A stretch of DNA of 49,284 nt from the NCBI GenBank assembly GCA_001653155.1, contig BDEJ01000052.1, positions 1 to 49,284 of the forward strand. Reading direction: 5' to 3'. This stretch comes from Porphyromonadaceae bacterium H1. Lineage in GTDB: Bacteria > Bacteroidota > Bacteroidia > Bacteroidales > Paludibacteraceae. The position numbers were made by a program, and so were the translations under genes. Within the stretch, counting starts at the first letter, position 1. Every line of letters begins with the position of its first letter. The notes beneath the pieces were generated by a model. It was not told the origin of the DNA and made no database searches. It saw only the letters and a program-made list of their open reading frames with translations. This document shows positions 25,064 through 33,687 of this stretch, in pieces.

Positions 25064-27490
25064 TTACCTGTCACGAATGAGAATTTTATACGATTCTTTA
25101 CGGATTGTCACTACATACGCTCCGGAGGGCAGTGCTCGGATGTGTTCGCCGGCCGGTAGAAGTAAAACCTCTACTTTCTGTGCGTCTATGCTATAAATGT
25201 AGACGGGTTCGGGATAGGCCAAGAACATTCGGACAGCTCCCGGGACAGCGTGAACTTGCGAAGCGAGAACTTCGGTATTACCTGTCGTGTTGTCCGTGAC
25301 GATTACTTGGCAAGTCTGCGTGAGACCAGCGTCTATCGTTTGGGCGCTAATCGTAGCCACTCCTGCCGCTACTGCCGTCACTTGACCGTTGTTCACTTTG
25401 GCGATACCGGATGCATTGCTGCTCCACGTCACGTTTTTGCTGCTTGCGTTGGCCGGTTCTACGACGGCTTTGAGCGTTGCCGTTTCACCTTTCGAGAGTT
25501 TCAGCGTGTTTTTGTCGAGCGTCAGCTTTTTGACGGGAACGACTGCGGGAGACGTATTGCCTTTGATCGTTTTCCACTCACTCAAATCTTTGTTTAAAAA
25601 CGTTGCCGAATCGGTCGATTTTTCGGGGATCAGCAGCACTTCGAAAGTCGCTCTCGTGCCGGCGGGAATCGTACACTCGAATCCGAGGAGTACGGCCCCC
25701 TTGTTGATCGGGTCGTATGGCTTGCCGGTCGTGGTGCTCCACTGTTTCATCACTATTTTCGACGAAGTGTTGACTTTTAGCGTCAGCTTCTTTCCCTTGT
25801 GTATCCGGTTTTCTTCGAGCGCGCTGCTGGGGGTAAGTACCGCCGAATGATCGGAAATTTGGACGTCGCAATAGGTAAATATTTTCCATCGGACGGTGGT
25901 TGCTTTCCCGTTATTCAACGTCTCGATCTCGTCACGGATAACGACGTACTTTCCATCTTTGAGCGCCACGCCCCGCAGGCCTTTTTTAACTTCTCCGTTA
26001 TACGCATCCGTCAAGTCGGACAGGGCATACATGAATTCTTTGCGGTCGCTGTATTCATCGATCTTGGCATACCCTTTCGGGTTCTGAAGCTGTCCATTGA
26101 TCGTGATCACATTGTGCGAATGGTTATTATAACGAAACACTTTCCAGCGCTCCGTTTTGGGGTCTTTGGACGAAGTGTTCATCCCCATCGAATCCGTTTT
26201 GTAATAATTCTGCGTGCCCGGATCGGAAGCCCATCGGTAACCGTCGGCTTCCATGATAAACGACCCGATGTCCATGTGTCCGTGTATCTCCGTGGGATTT
26301 CCTGCTTTAAAGCCGAGGTAGAGCGCGTTCGGATCAGTCCATGAGTTGCGCATGACGGCTATCGGATTGGGGCCTTGTCCTACCCAGAACTTTTCTTTGG
26401 GTTCGGTAATCTTATGCATAGGCGTGTTTCTTGCCCAAATCATGACAGCCGGTAGCTCACGCAGGTTTTCATATCCTCTGAATGTGGGATGTTCCAGAAA
26501 TTTCTTTTCCGACCACAAAACCGACGGATCTCCTCTTTTTTGAGCCATCCAGAACATGGCGGGGTGGATGATGATCCATTCTCCCTGGTCAGACCAGTTA
26601 AAATTCTTCCGTGCGGGAGTGATCGAATGTTTGATAAAATCGGCCGATTGCAGGAATCCGGGCATGGCCGAGAGTCCTCTGTCGGTTCCCTGAATCTTTT
26701 CGATCGCGCTTAGGAAAAGCACGTTGTACGTTGTTCCGTACACCCAGTATCCGAATCCTTCGGGGTAAACGCCATCGGGCGCATACGTTTTCAGAGCGAA
26801 GGGTAACGAAGTGAAAGCTCGATCAACCAACTCCTGTGTCAGTTCGGGATAATCCTCCTGAACGGCCAGTGCACCCATACTGATGCCTGAATTACAAACC
26901 TGATTGGCGTTGCCTCCCACTTTAAGCCACCAGTTATAATTCTTCTGATCTTTCGAACGCAGTAATCCTTTATGTACAATAGCTTCTCGAATCTGTTTTC
27001 TCGAGTTCTCCGAAAGTTTTTCGAACAGCCAGTCATAACCGATTGCTAAGGCCATCGTCATTTCGGCAACATCGAGGAAGTGACTCGGGTTCCAGTCGGA
27101 GAATTTGGAAACCGTTAACATATCTCTTTCCACCTTATGAAAGTACTTCATATCGCCTGTCATGCGATAGGCATACGACAGGTAAAACGATCGCTTCCAC
27201 ATCTCTCTCGATACTTTCAGCAACCTGATGCCCTCCATCTTGCGTTCCAGATCAGGCTTTTTCAGCAGCACTTCGCATTCTTTGAGAATCAGCTCATGCA
27301 TCTTTTTCCATGCCGGATCGGAGGCGATCAACTGTTTGATTTCGTTTTCCTCGCCCTTAAAAAGCAACAAACGAGGATGATCTCGCAGAGGTATCGCGGG
27401 AGGTGTTGCTACTAAGGTTTGACTGAAAAAAGCGGTGATGGACCATAGTAATAGGATCCATGATAAAATGCAGGTTGTGTTTCTTTTCAT
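25064..27490 (-). CDS. Heparinase II/III-like polysaccharide lyase with Big_2 domain and C-terminal sorting-like tail
   Basis: The 808-aa exported protein (signal ending about LVATPP) starts with an alpha/alpha-toroid lyase domain: DHPRLLLFKGEENEIKQL, AIGYDWLFEKLS, NYNWWLKVGGNANQVCNSG and the YPEGFGYWVYGTTY stretch near 240. A heparinase II/III-type beta-sandwich follows, with EIHGHMDIGSFIMEADGYRW and SHNVITINGQ. A bacterial Ig-like Big_2 domain lies at about 660-735 (VKKLTLDKNTLKLSKGETAT...TISAQT). The last 70 residues end LPSGAYVVTIRKESYKILI, resembling T9SS-associated tails. Asn, Tyr and His residues of a lyase centre are present, but the uronic acid substrate (glycosaminoglycan, alginate or other) is unknown. 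No SusC/D pair is adjacent. It sits between two IS982-like fragments. Confidence 0.82.
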   Translation of the reverse strand: MKRNTTCILSWILLLWSITAFFSQTLVATPPAIPLRDHPRLLLFKGEENEIKQLIASDPAWKKMHELILKECEVLLKKPDLERKMEGIRLLKVSREMWKRSFYLSYAYRMTGDMKYFHKVERDMLTVSKFSDWNPSHFLDVAEMTMALAIGYDWLFEKLSENSRKQIREAIVHKGLLRSKDQKNYNWWLKVGGNANQVCNSGISMGALAVQEDYPELTQELVDRAFTSLPFALKTYAPDGVYPEGFGYWVYGTTYNVLFLSAIEKIQGTDRGLSAMPGFLQSADFIKHSITPARKNFNWSDQGEWIIIHPAMFWMAQKRGDPSVLWSEKKFLEHPTFRGYENLRELPAVMIWARNTPMHKITEPKEKFWVGQGPNPIAVMRNSWTDPNALYLGFKAGNPTEIHGHMDIGSFIMEADGYRWASDPGTQNYYKTDSMGMNTSSKDPKTERWKVFRYNNHSHNVITINGQLQNPKGYAKIDEYSDRKEFMYALSDLTDAYNGEVKKGLRGVALKDGKYVVIRDEIETLNNGKATTVRWKIFTYCDVQISDHSAVLTPSSALEENRIHKGKKLTLKVNTSSKIVMKQWSTTTGKPYDPINKGAVLLGFECTIPAGTRATFEVLLIPEKSTDSATFLNKDLSEWKTIKGNTSPAVVPVKKLTLDKNTLKLSKGETATLKAVVEPANASSKNVTWSSNASGIAKVNNGQVTAVAAGVATISAQTIDAGLTQTCQVIVTDNTTGNTEVLASQVHAVPGAVRMFLAYPEPVYIYSIDAQKVEVLLLPAGEHIRALPSGAYVVTIRKESYKILIRDR

Positions 27491-27661
27491 GGCATGTTGG
27501 TCGGGCTACTGCCCTTTTTTAAATTAAACATATTCGGAGGCTTCCCTTTAAATATGCAGCAAAAATGAGGCCTATTATGTTTTACGTTTTATATTGCCTC
27601 GTGATGCGAGAAAAACTTGCAATAAATGTCAATGAGCCGGGAGGCCTAATAAGTTCTTGGT

Positions 27662-28408
27662 TCATTTCTCTGTACCACTAATGTTCTTTACGTTCAACAG
27701 TTTATTGTACAATTGGGTCGTTTTGCCTTTATCCTTAAAATTAAGATAAACCAATTTATCATTTGAATACACAATCTTAAGATATGGTGTATTACTTACT
27801 TGTAAGAATAATTTACATAGCCCGTAATTTTCCAATTTAAAGTTTCCCTTTTTTATATTGCCTAACCCTAATCCATTAGTCCGTAATAAAATTTTAGGCA
27901 AAGTATCTGTAATTACAAATGAATTAATGTCTTTTGCTGGGATATCAAAGCCATACAAGCCTGAAATTTGGACATTTTCGTTTGTTATTGAAACTTGGGG
28001 TTCTTTGAATGCATAACTGAAAAAACACGCCGTTACAGTTAAAAACACAAAATTAAATGCAGCAACTAAATAATTATTCTTTGATTTATTGGTTTTTCCC
28101 TTGTAGTATTCTTTCGATTTATAAACTAAATAAAGAGGTAAAATTGATCCGGGCAATATTGTTACAAATATTTTCCCTACATCCCAAGATATGAAGTAGA
28201 AAATAAGAGTACCCATAATAATAAAAATACCATTTCCAATTAAAGTGCTTTTTAAGACCTGTTTAAATCCGATTATGTCAAAGTTTGCTTTGTCATCCTT
28301 TGACATTGTGTTGTATCCGGCTATCAGATTTGGACTTTTATTAATCAAGAAACCTAATGAAATCAAGAAACCTCCTAAAAGATAGTTAATAATATCAATT
28401 GCTCCCAT
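27662..28408 (-). CDS. DUF3784-like membrane protein with C-terminal PH-like domain
   Basis: The 248-aa protein has an N-terminal segment pair (IINYLLGGFLISLGFLINKSPNLIAGYNTMSK, the last part typical of DUF3784/SdpI-like proteins), two more membrane segments to about residue 95, another at about 110-130, and a soluble C-terminal region of about 115 residues. The latter looks like a bacterial PH-like beta-sandwich (VQISGLYGFDIPAKDINSFVI...KIVYSNDKLVYLNFKDK). Function is unknown. The gene is distinctly AT-rich compared with its neighbours and lies inside the segment bounded by IS982-like fragments, so acquisition by transfer is likely. Confidence 0.7.
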   Translation of the reverse strand: MGAIDIINYLLGGFLISLGFLINKSPNLIAGYNTMSKDDKANFDIIGFKQVLKSTLIGNGIFIIMGTLIFYFISWDVGKIFVTILPGSILPLYLVYKSKEYYKGKTNKSKNNYLVAAFNFVFLTVTACFFSYAFKEPQVSITNENVQISGLYGFDIPAKDINSFVITDTLPKILLRTNGLGLGNIKKGNFKLENYGLCKLFLQVSNTPYLKIVYSNDKLVYLNFKDKGKTTQLYNKLLNVKNISGTEK

Positions 28409-28538
28409 TGTTTTATAAGTTCTAGTTAAACATATGACCGGTCTTTGAATGTGCGTTGTAGATTTTTCTAAACTTTTGGTTTGAACATTGGCTCGTGTGG
28501 GGTTGCAAATGTGCTATAATGCAGGGTTGATTGACCTC

Positions 28539-28709
28539 TGCTTCTATGGATTCAAACCGCATCTGATAATCAGCGATAAAGCTGAAATCCTAACTTCTGT
28601 ACTTAGTCCCGGAAACCTAAACGACAGAGAAGGGCTCAAATCCACGGAGTTTCGGAAGCGCATCTTCGGAAAGTTTTTTATTGATAACCTGAGATTGACG
28701 TCCGCTTAG
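28539..28709 (+). mobile_element. IS982-family transposase fragment (copy 2)
   Basis: This reads CFYGFKPHLIISDKAEIL, SPGNLNDREGLKSTEF, RKRIFGKFFIDN and stops at TAG 28707-28709. A start-like ATG at 28488 lies outside the transposase homology. It matches copy 1 (24851-25042) over about 140 bases with few differences and then diverges. A terminator-like tail follows. No complete IS is present. Confidence 0.75.
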
Positions 28710-28726
28710 GCGAAACTCGGTAAAAG

Positions 28727-28792
28727 TAAAAACAACCGCAAGAAATCTTGCAGGCTGTTTTTTTGTTTCTTGAGCGGAATGCTCTTCCTGAT
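28727..28792 (+). terminator. Terminator-like hairpin, degenerate copy of the 24241 element
   Basis: ACAACCGCAAGA and TCTTGCAGGCTGT form an imperfect stem followed by TTTTTTGTTTCTTGAG. The sequence from GGCTG through GCTCTTCCTGA repeats 24268-24310 with few changes, so it was copied together with, or next to, the IS fragment. Nothing else is seen in 28409-28801 besides the IS fragment. Confidence 0.55.
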
Positions 28793-28801
28793 CCTCGTAA
28801 T

Positions 28802-30319
28802 TTATTTCTCGAATTTCTGTGCTCCGTAACCTTTCACGACTCCGAATAGATCGCGGGCTTTTTCCCAAGGATACTTATTGGCAAACATACTTACGCGTAT
28901 GGTTTGCGTACCTTGCTGGTTTAGACCGAGGAAACGATTCAGCTGATTGGCTCCCGAGTTGGCATCGTAGCTTTCGGTTTTCGTCATCTTCAGGCTGGTA
29001 ACACCTTTGAGATAAGGAGCGTCTATAGCGGCAATAAAGGCTTCGTTGAAAGGCATTTCCTTATTGCCTTCATATTTGGGGCCTATCTCCTCGGCTTCCT
29101 CGATACGGGCAGCCGGTACATTGATACCCATCGAGCTTTCGCAAATCTCCAAATCGAAGCGGTTACCGATGAAGTAGTTGTTGAACAGGTTGCTTTGTTT
29201 CAGCTTTTCGTATTCCTGCTTAGCTTCGTAGCGACAACGTTGCACTCCGCAGCCGATGTTGAAGCCGAAGATGTTGTTGTAAACGTTTATGGTACGGATG
29301 CCGTTCATGAAGCGGAAACCCTGCCCCATCGTATCCAGTTCCTTGGTGATGGTCCAGGTGAAAAGTACCGTATTGTGGTGGAAATCGAAGCTGATTTCAT
29401 TCTCGCGGCCTGCGGGCAACATACCCCAGATTTCGCAGCCGGCGTAACGGCAGGCGACGAAAACGTTGTTACTTACCTCGATATGTCCTGCCCCCATACC
29501 GCCTTGCAGCCCGAAGTTGCGGCAATTCACAAAAACGCAATTGCTCACTTTCACCCGTCCTTCCACAGTCAGGTGCAGGGCACGCCAGTCAACTTTCGAG
29601 AAGCCAACCGCTGCCCCGGGTTGTGCATCGGGATGCACCAACATGCCGGTAAGTACTTCCGTATTGGGTGTTCCCGTGCGCGGATCTTTTATATCGGGCT
29701 TTTTGTAGAGGATAACCTCTCCTCCGTCGAAGGTGAAGCCGTCCACCACCACTTCGCCTGCCGGGCGTTTGTCGCCGTAGGGACGTTTGGCCGTGATGTG
29801 GAAAAGGGCGGAACCTACCATTTTGGGCGTCTTTTCGTTCGGTTGTATCTTGGTGATGTACTTCAGGGGATTGCGCTCCGAGAAGTCGGTCGAATAGCCG
29901 CCGTAGAACTTCAAGAATTTGCCATGGTCGCTTGCCGTTCCGAACTTACCGCATTCGATGTAGCCCCGGTCCATGTTACCGAGGTAATTGCCTTCCGCTA
30001 CGAGGATGGTAGATCCGTCTTCAGCCAGATCGATGGCTTTCTGGAGGTCTTTCAAGGCCCGATCTTTGCTCAATCCGTCGGCGCGTACGCTACCCGTCGG
30101 GCTTACGTAGTAAGTTTTGCCCGAAGAAGTTGAGGCATGGCTAACCGCGCTTCCGGTCGTGCTTTTCTCTACGGCTTTTTTGGCGGATGCACTGTTGTTT
30201 TTTACTTCTTTTTCGATGCTTTCGCCCAGTTTTTTCAAAAACTGACTTTGTGCAGGCATTGTCATACTCAGCAGCAACAGTGCTGCGATGGAATAAAGAT
30301 ACTTTTTCATTGTTTTCAT
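28802..30319 (-). CDS. Exported right-handed beta-helix (pectate-lyase-fold, DUF1565-like) protein
   Basis: The 505-aa protein has a Sec signal (MKKYLYSIAALLLLSMTMPAQS) and a short charged linker rich in Lys, Ser and Ala. It then shows the DUF1565 opening TYYVSPTGSVRADGLSKDRA...LQKAIDLAEDGSTILVAEGNY. Repeating beta-helix coils follow (VVVDGFTFDGGEVI, RVKVSNCVFVNCRNFGLQGG, HIEVSNNVFVACRYAGCEIWG, TINVYNNIFGFNIGCG). Such folds bind or cleave polysaccharides, but I see no catalytic set that identifies a lyase family, so it may be a binding or surface protein. The next Met (30310) is an equally good start. A frameshifted small gene lies 54 bases upstream in the same direction. Confidence 0.8.
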   Translation of the reverse strand: MKTMKKYLYSIAALLLLSMTMPAQSQFLKKLGESIEKEVKNNSASAKKAVEKSTTGSAVSHASTSSGKTYYVSPTGSVRADGLSKDRALKDLQKAIDLAEDGSTILVAEGNYLGNMDRGYIECGKFGTASDHGKFLKFYGGYSTDFSERNPLKYITKIQPNEKTPKMVGSALFHITAKRPYGDKRPAGEVVVDGFTFDGGEVILYKKPDIKDPRTGTPNTEVLTGMLVHPDAQPGAAVGFSKVDWRALHLTVEGRVKVSNCVFVNCRNFGLQGGMGAGHIEVSNNVFVACRYAGCEIWGMLPAGRENEISFDFHHNTVLFTWTITKELDTMGQGFRFMNGIRTINVYNNIFGFNIGCGVQRCRYEAKQEYEKLKQSNLFNNYFIGNRFDLEICESSMGINVPAARIEEAEEIGPKYEGNKEMPFNEAFIAAIDAPYLKGVTSLKMTKTESYDANSGANQLNRFLGLNQQGTQTIRVSMFANKYPWEKARDLFGVVKGYGAQKFEK

Positions 30320-30373
30320 GTTGTGTTTTTTATTGTTTATATAAAATCTTTTATTAGAAGCAGGACTCTTGTT

Positions 30374-30608
30374 TTACGACAGATCAGCCGTGAAAGTTTC
30401 GTTAGCTTTCAGGACATGTTCCTGGCCCTTGTAGGTGTAGATCACCGTGAAGCGTAGCTCGAACTCCCTCTCTTCTTTGTTGACAAGCTTGACGTAGAGC
30501 TTGCTGCCCGTCTTGAACTTGGGGCTCTTTTCTCCGCCGCCTCCCACCAGCGATCATCATGAGAATAGTGCTTCGCCACGGGAAGAGCTTGGTAAATATG
30601 GTCTTCAT
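30374..30608 (-). pseudogene. Small conserved-looking gene with a single frameshift
   Basis: One frame gives MKTIFTKLFPWRSTILMMIAGG from ATG 30606-30608. The neighbouring frame gives GGEKSPKFKTGSKLYVKLVNKEERE and continues through EFELRFTVIYTYKGQEHVLK to a TAA at 30374-30376. Removing one base near 30543-30546, in a G/A-rich stretch, fuses them to a protein of about 77 aa with a beta-rich C-terminal domain. It could be a real pseudogene or an assembly error. The family is unknown; its position suggests co-transcription with the beta-helix gene. Confidence 0.5.
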
Positions 30609-31011
30609 TGTTCAATCTTTGTGTGTATTATGTATTATAATAAAATACCTATCCGAGTGATCCCGGATGACCCATAGAGATCTGGATTGAGTTGAGGGTG
30701 GTGGATTGATGAATTTTCTGGGATTTAGTTCCACTTTGAGCCGCTACTTGCCGGCATCTCTTTCCATACGAAGATCTTTCGTTTTTTTACATCTTTGGCC
30801 CTTCCCTTCCGACAGGCACTCGGCATCGACAATACGGATAAAAAGGCCGGTATCACTTTCATACTTTTTCTTCTTCGCCGGAAATTCTTTCACAAAGATA
30901 GGAGCTTTACTTCTTGCGCGATGTCGGCAGACTGTTAAATAAAATTAAAACAAACCATCGCTTGTGTCATTAGCTTGTTTCGAAGGCTTTATGGAGGGCC
31001 GTACTGGAGGC
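30609..31011. other. Intergenic region with no gene recognised
   Basis: About 400 bases lie between the frameshifted small gene and the stop of the MATE gene. A plus-strand frame at 30706-30942 has the composition of a chance frame (many Ser, Phe, Arg) and no family signature. I see no tRNA, strong hairpin or repeat. Confidence 0.4.
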
Positions 31012-32337
31012 TTAAAGCTGTTTTTGTTGCCACTTGCCGCTTTTCATATAGGCGTAGGCCAGTACCCCAATGATGCCCCAGTATATGAATTCGGAAAACC
31101 ATATGATGCTGGCAGATGCACGGAGGACAATAGCTGTGTAATATACGTAAGCCATGTAGATGCTAAGCGTTAAAACCTCTACAAGGAAGGCCGTCCGGGT
31201 GTTTCCGCTTCCTGTCAGTGCACTGAATAGGATATGTCCGGCGGCGCAGAAGAGCATGGCGACGGATACTACCCGCAGCACGGGGATGCAGGCCGCTATC
31301 AGGGCGGGATCGTCCGTATATACACGAGCAAAGAGCTCCGGACAGGAGAAGGTGAACAGCGCTATAGGCAAGGCCAGCAGCAAAACAAGTTTCAGCATGT
31401 GGTGCATGAAGGGTAGTACCTCTGCTTGCCTTCCTGCTCCGATCAGGTTGCTCACCAGTGTATTGCAGGTGGAAGATAGAGCCGATCCCGGCATCATCAG
31501 CAGGATGTAGAGGCTTCGTCCGATGTTGGTGGCCGCCAGAGGGCGCTCGCCCAAATGCTCGATAAAGATGAAGAAAAGAAACCATGTCGCTATGGACATG
31601 AAGTATTGAATCATGATGAAAACCGAGAGATCGAGAATGCTCCGGGTGATTTCCCAATTGACAATACCCTTAAATACAAATAGTCCGTAGCGTTTCCTGT
31701 CGAGTCGAAAAAAAGCATAAAGAAAAAGGTATCCGAAGGTGGCCGCCTCGGCAATAACGGAAGCAAGGCCGGCTCCGGCTATACCCATCTCGGGCAATCC
31801 GGCATGACCGAATATAAGCAGGTAGTCGAATAAAACGTTGGTAATGGCTGTAATCAAAGCCGAAACGCTTAATATGCGGGTTTGCGTGATGCCTACAAAA
31901 AAGGCTCTGAATACGGCATTGGGGAAGGAAAAAAACAAACCGAATATACGCCAGTCGAGATAGGATATGGCTTCGCTGTACACGCTCTCCGATTGCACCA
32001 AAAGCTTCATTAACGGATGCATCAGAGGCTGGGCACAGAGAAAAATAACAGCGGCAAATAAAAGATTGAACAGCAGGGCATTGTTGAAAATGACACCGCT
32101 TTTTCGATCCTCTCCTTCTCCGTTCCGGCGGCCGATCAGTATCTGTGCTCCCATACTGAAACCGAAGCCCAGCATATAGATGGCTATGTACAATACCCCC
32201 GCAAGTGCCGAGGCACCCAAAGCCACTTCGCTCACACGTCCCAGAAAAGCCGTATCGGTAACGTTGATTACGTTTTGGGCTATCAAGGTAAGAAAGATCG
32301 GATAACTGATCCTGAATATATTTTTGTTCGATGTCAT
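31012..32337 (-). CDS. MATE-family multidrug/metabolite exporter
   Basis: The 441-aa inner-membrane protein has about 12 hydrophobic segments in two homologous halves. The first helix carries the MATE signature ISYPIFLTLIAQNVINVTDTAFLGRV, followed by SALAGVLYIAIYMLGFGFSMGAQILIGRRNGEGE. The second half has a matching MPGSALSSTCNTLVSNLIGAGR. MATE proteins expel drugs, dyes or metabolites using Na+ or H+. The substrate is unknown. It follows the acyltransferase gene by about 150 bases on the same strand; a functional link is not evident. Confidence 0.93.
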   Translation of the reverse strand: MTSNKNIFRISYPIFLTLIAQNVINVTDTAFLGRVSEVALGASALAGVLYIAIYMLGFGFSMGAQILIGRRNGEGEDRKSGVIFNNALLFNLLFAAVIFLCAQPLMHPLMKLLVQSESVYSEAISYLDWRIFGLFFSFPNAVFRAFFVGITQTRILSVSALITAITNVLFDYLLIFGHAGLPEMGIAGAGLASVIAEAATFGYLFLYAFFRLDRKRYGLFVFKGIVNWEITRSILDLSVFIMIQYFMSIATWFLFFIFIEHLGERPLAATNIGRSLYILLMMPGSALSSTCNTLVSNLIGAGRQAEVLPFMHHMLKLVLLLALPIALFTFSCPELFARVYTDDPALIAACIPVLRVVSVAMLFCAAGHILFSALTGSGNTRTAFLVEVLTLSIYMAYVYYTAIVLRASASIIWFSEFIYWGIIGVLAYAYMKSGKWQQKQL

Positions 32338-32483
32338 TTGTATTGTGAAGTTTTCCTACCGCCTTGCGCCCGTAGAAAAAACTCCGGATGGCCTTCCTCC
32401 GGAGCTTTTCTCTTCTTGCTAAAGCTTATGATGAATCCATTGCTAAGCGCTTCCTCGGATTCTCTTTTATCTGTATTCCGGTT

Positions 32484-33632
32484 TTATTTTGTTGCTTTCA
32501 GGTAGTTGATGAGCGGGTTGGCATACATTTCCAACAATTTCCGGCGCAAGAAAGTTTCGTCTTTATCCTTCAGATCGATTTTTTCGATTTGCAGGCAGAG
32601 GTATTTTTCGAAATCGAGCCGGTCGAGTGTGCTGTATTCTTTCGAGAAACGCTCCTCCTGAGTTAAGAGGTCGTAGGCTATCTTGTTGTTGGGGTAAAGG
32701 ATGTATCCCGCGTGTATTCTGCGGTCGATAAGTTCGGCTACGCGGGCAGTTTCTTCTCTTTTGGGAAGCTGTTGGGCTGAAATTTCTTCCAGCTCGTGCT
32801 TGATGCCCTTTGTGATGTTGTAGTTTACTCGTCCTTTGTATCCCATAACGCCTACCTGCATGTTGAGAAGATCGTCCTGAGGCGATTTCTTGAAGTCGGG
32901 GAGGTCGCGCTTTTGCTGGAATTCTTTTGCTTTCAGATAATCACATGGATCGTATTCGTAGGATATGCTTAGAGGAGCGATGTTCAGGTCAATCAGGTTT
33001 TCTATAAAGCTTCCTTCTCCGTACATGCTGAGCATTTTGAGGAGGCTCTCCTGTGTCCGGTCGTTGGAGTCTTTGGCACGCCCTTCGCGCTGGGCAATCC
33101 ATACGGACTGCTTGCGTTGCATAACTGTGTCGGCAATATAGGCCGAAAGTTGTTGCGAGCTTTCAAGTATCTCCCGGCTGCTTAGCCCTCGCCTGACGAT
33201 GAAACTTTTGTTCACCCGTACCAGATCTTCTATCCAGGGGAAGACAAGGAGGTTATCCCCTATGGCAATCTCGACGGTGTCCATACCGTGTTCGATGAAT
33301 TTTATACAGAAGAAAGCGGAATCGAGGATGATGTCCCGGTGGTTGGAGACATAAACATAAGACTTCGAAGCTTCGATATTTTCCGTTCCCAGTAGCTTTA
33401 CTCCTTTAGTTTTGGTTTCTTCCAACCCTTTGAGGAAAGGATAATCCAAACCTTTCTGAAAGTCCGAGACACTACGGAATGAGAGCAGGCGTTGTTTCAG
33501 AGCCTCTTTCGGGAGCAAGGGGAATACCGTAGCCAGCACATTCATAAATTGCTTCTCTTCCGTTAGCTTCCGGAGGATAGCGGGTACTTCTTCGTCTCGG
33601 TAGCTGCGTATTGAGTCAAAATTCACTTCCAT
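32484..33632 (-). CDS. PlsC-like 1-acyl-glycerol-3-phosphate-type acyltransferase
   Basis: The 382-aa protein has an acyltransferase core with SNHRDIILDSAFF near residue 115, KSFIVRRG near 160 and WIAQREGRAKDSNDR near 200, matching blocks I-III of PlsC/PlsB proteins. In block I the Asp nearest the family position lies six residues after the His (H-R-D-I-I-L-D), not five as in the standard HX4D. The extended C-terminus (about 250-382) is helical. There are no obvious membrane segments, so it would be peripheral on the inner membrane. The likely role is acyl transfer to a glycerophosphate or other lipid acceptor. It lies downstream of the polysaccharide export genes on the same strand. Confidence 0.8.
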   Translation of the reverse strand: MEVNFDSIRSYRDEEVPAILRKLTEEKQFMNVLATVFPLLPKEALKQRLLSFRSVSDFQKGLDYPFLKGLEETKTKGVKLLGTENIEASKSYVYVSNHRDIILDSAFFCIKFIEHGMDTVEIAIGDNLLVFPWIEDLVRVNKSFIVRRGLSSREILESSQQLSAYIADTVMQRKQSVWIAQREGRAKDSNDRTQESLLKMLSMYGEGSFIENLIDLNIAPLSISYEYDPCDYLKAKEFQQKRDLPDFKKSPQDDLLNMQVGVMGYKGRVNYNITKGIKHELEEISAQQLPKREETARVAELIDRRIHAGYILYPNNKIAYDLLTQEERFSKEYSTLDRLDFEKYLCLQIEKIDLKDKDETFLRRKLLEMYANPLINYLKATK

Positions 33633-33687
33633 ATTTTCTTTGAACGACGTTCGTAGGTTTTTGTTTTTTCTATTTCAATAATTCGTT

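Noticed and set aside
30706-30942. 78-codon plus-strand frame
   Set aside because: Biased composition, no signature, no promoter or partner; treated as non-coding.
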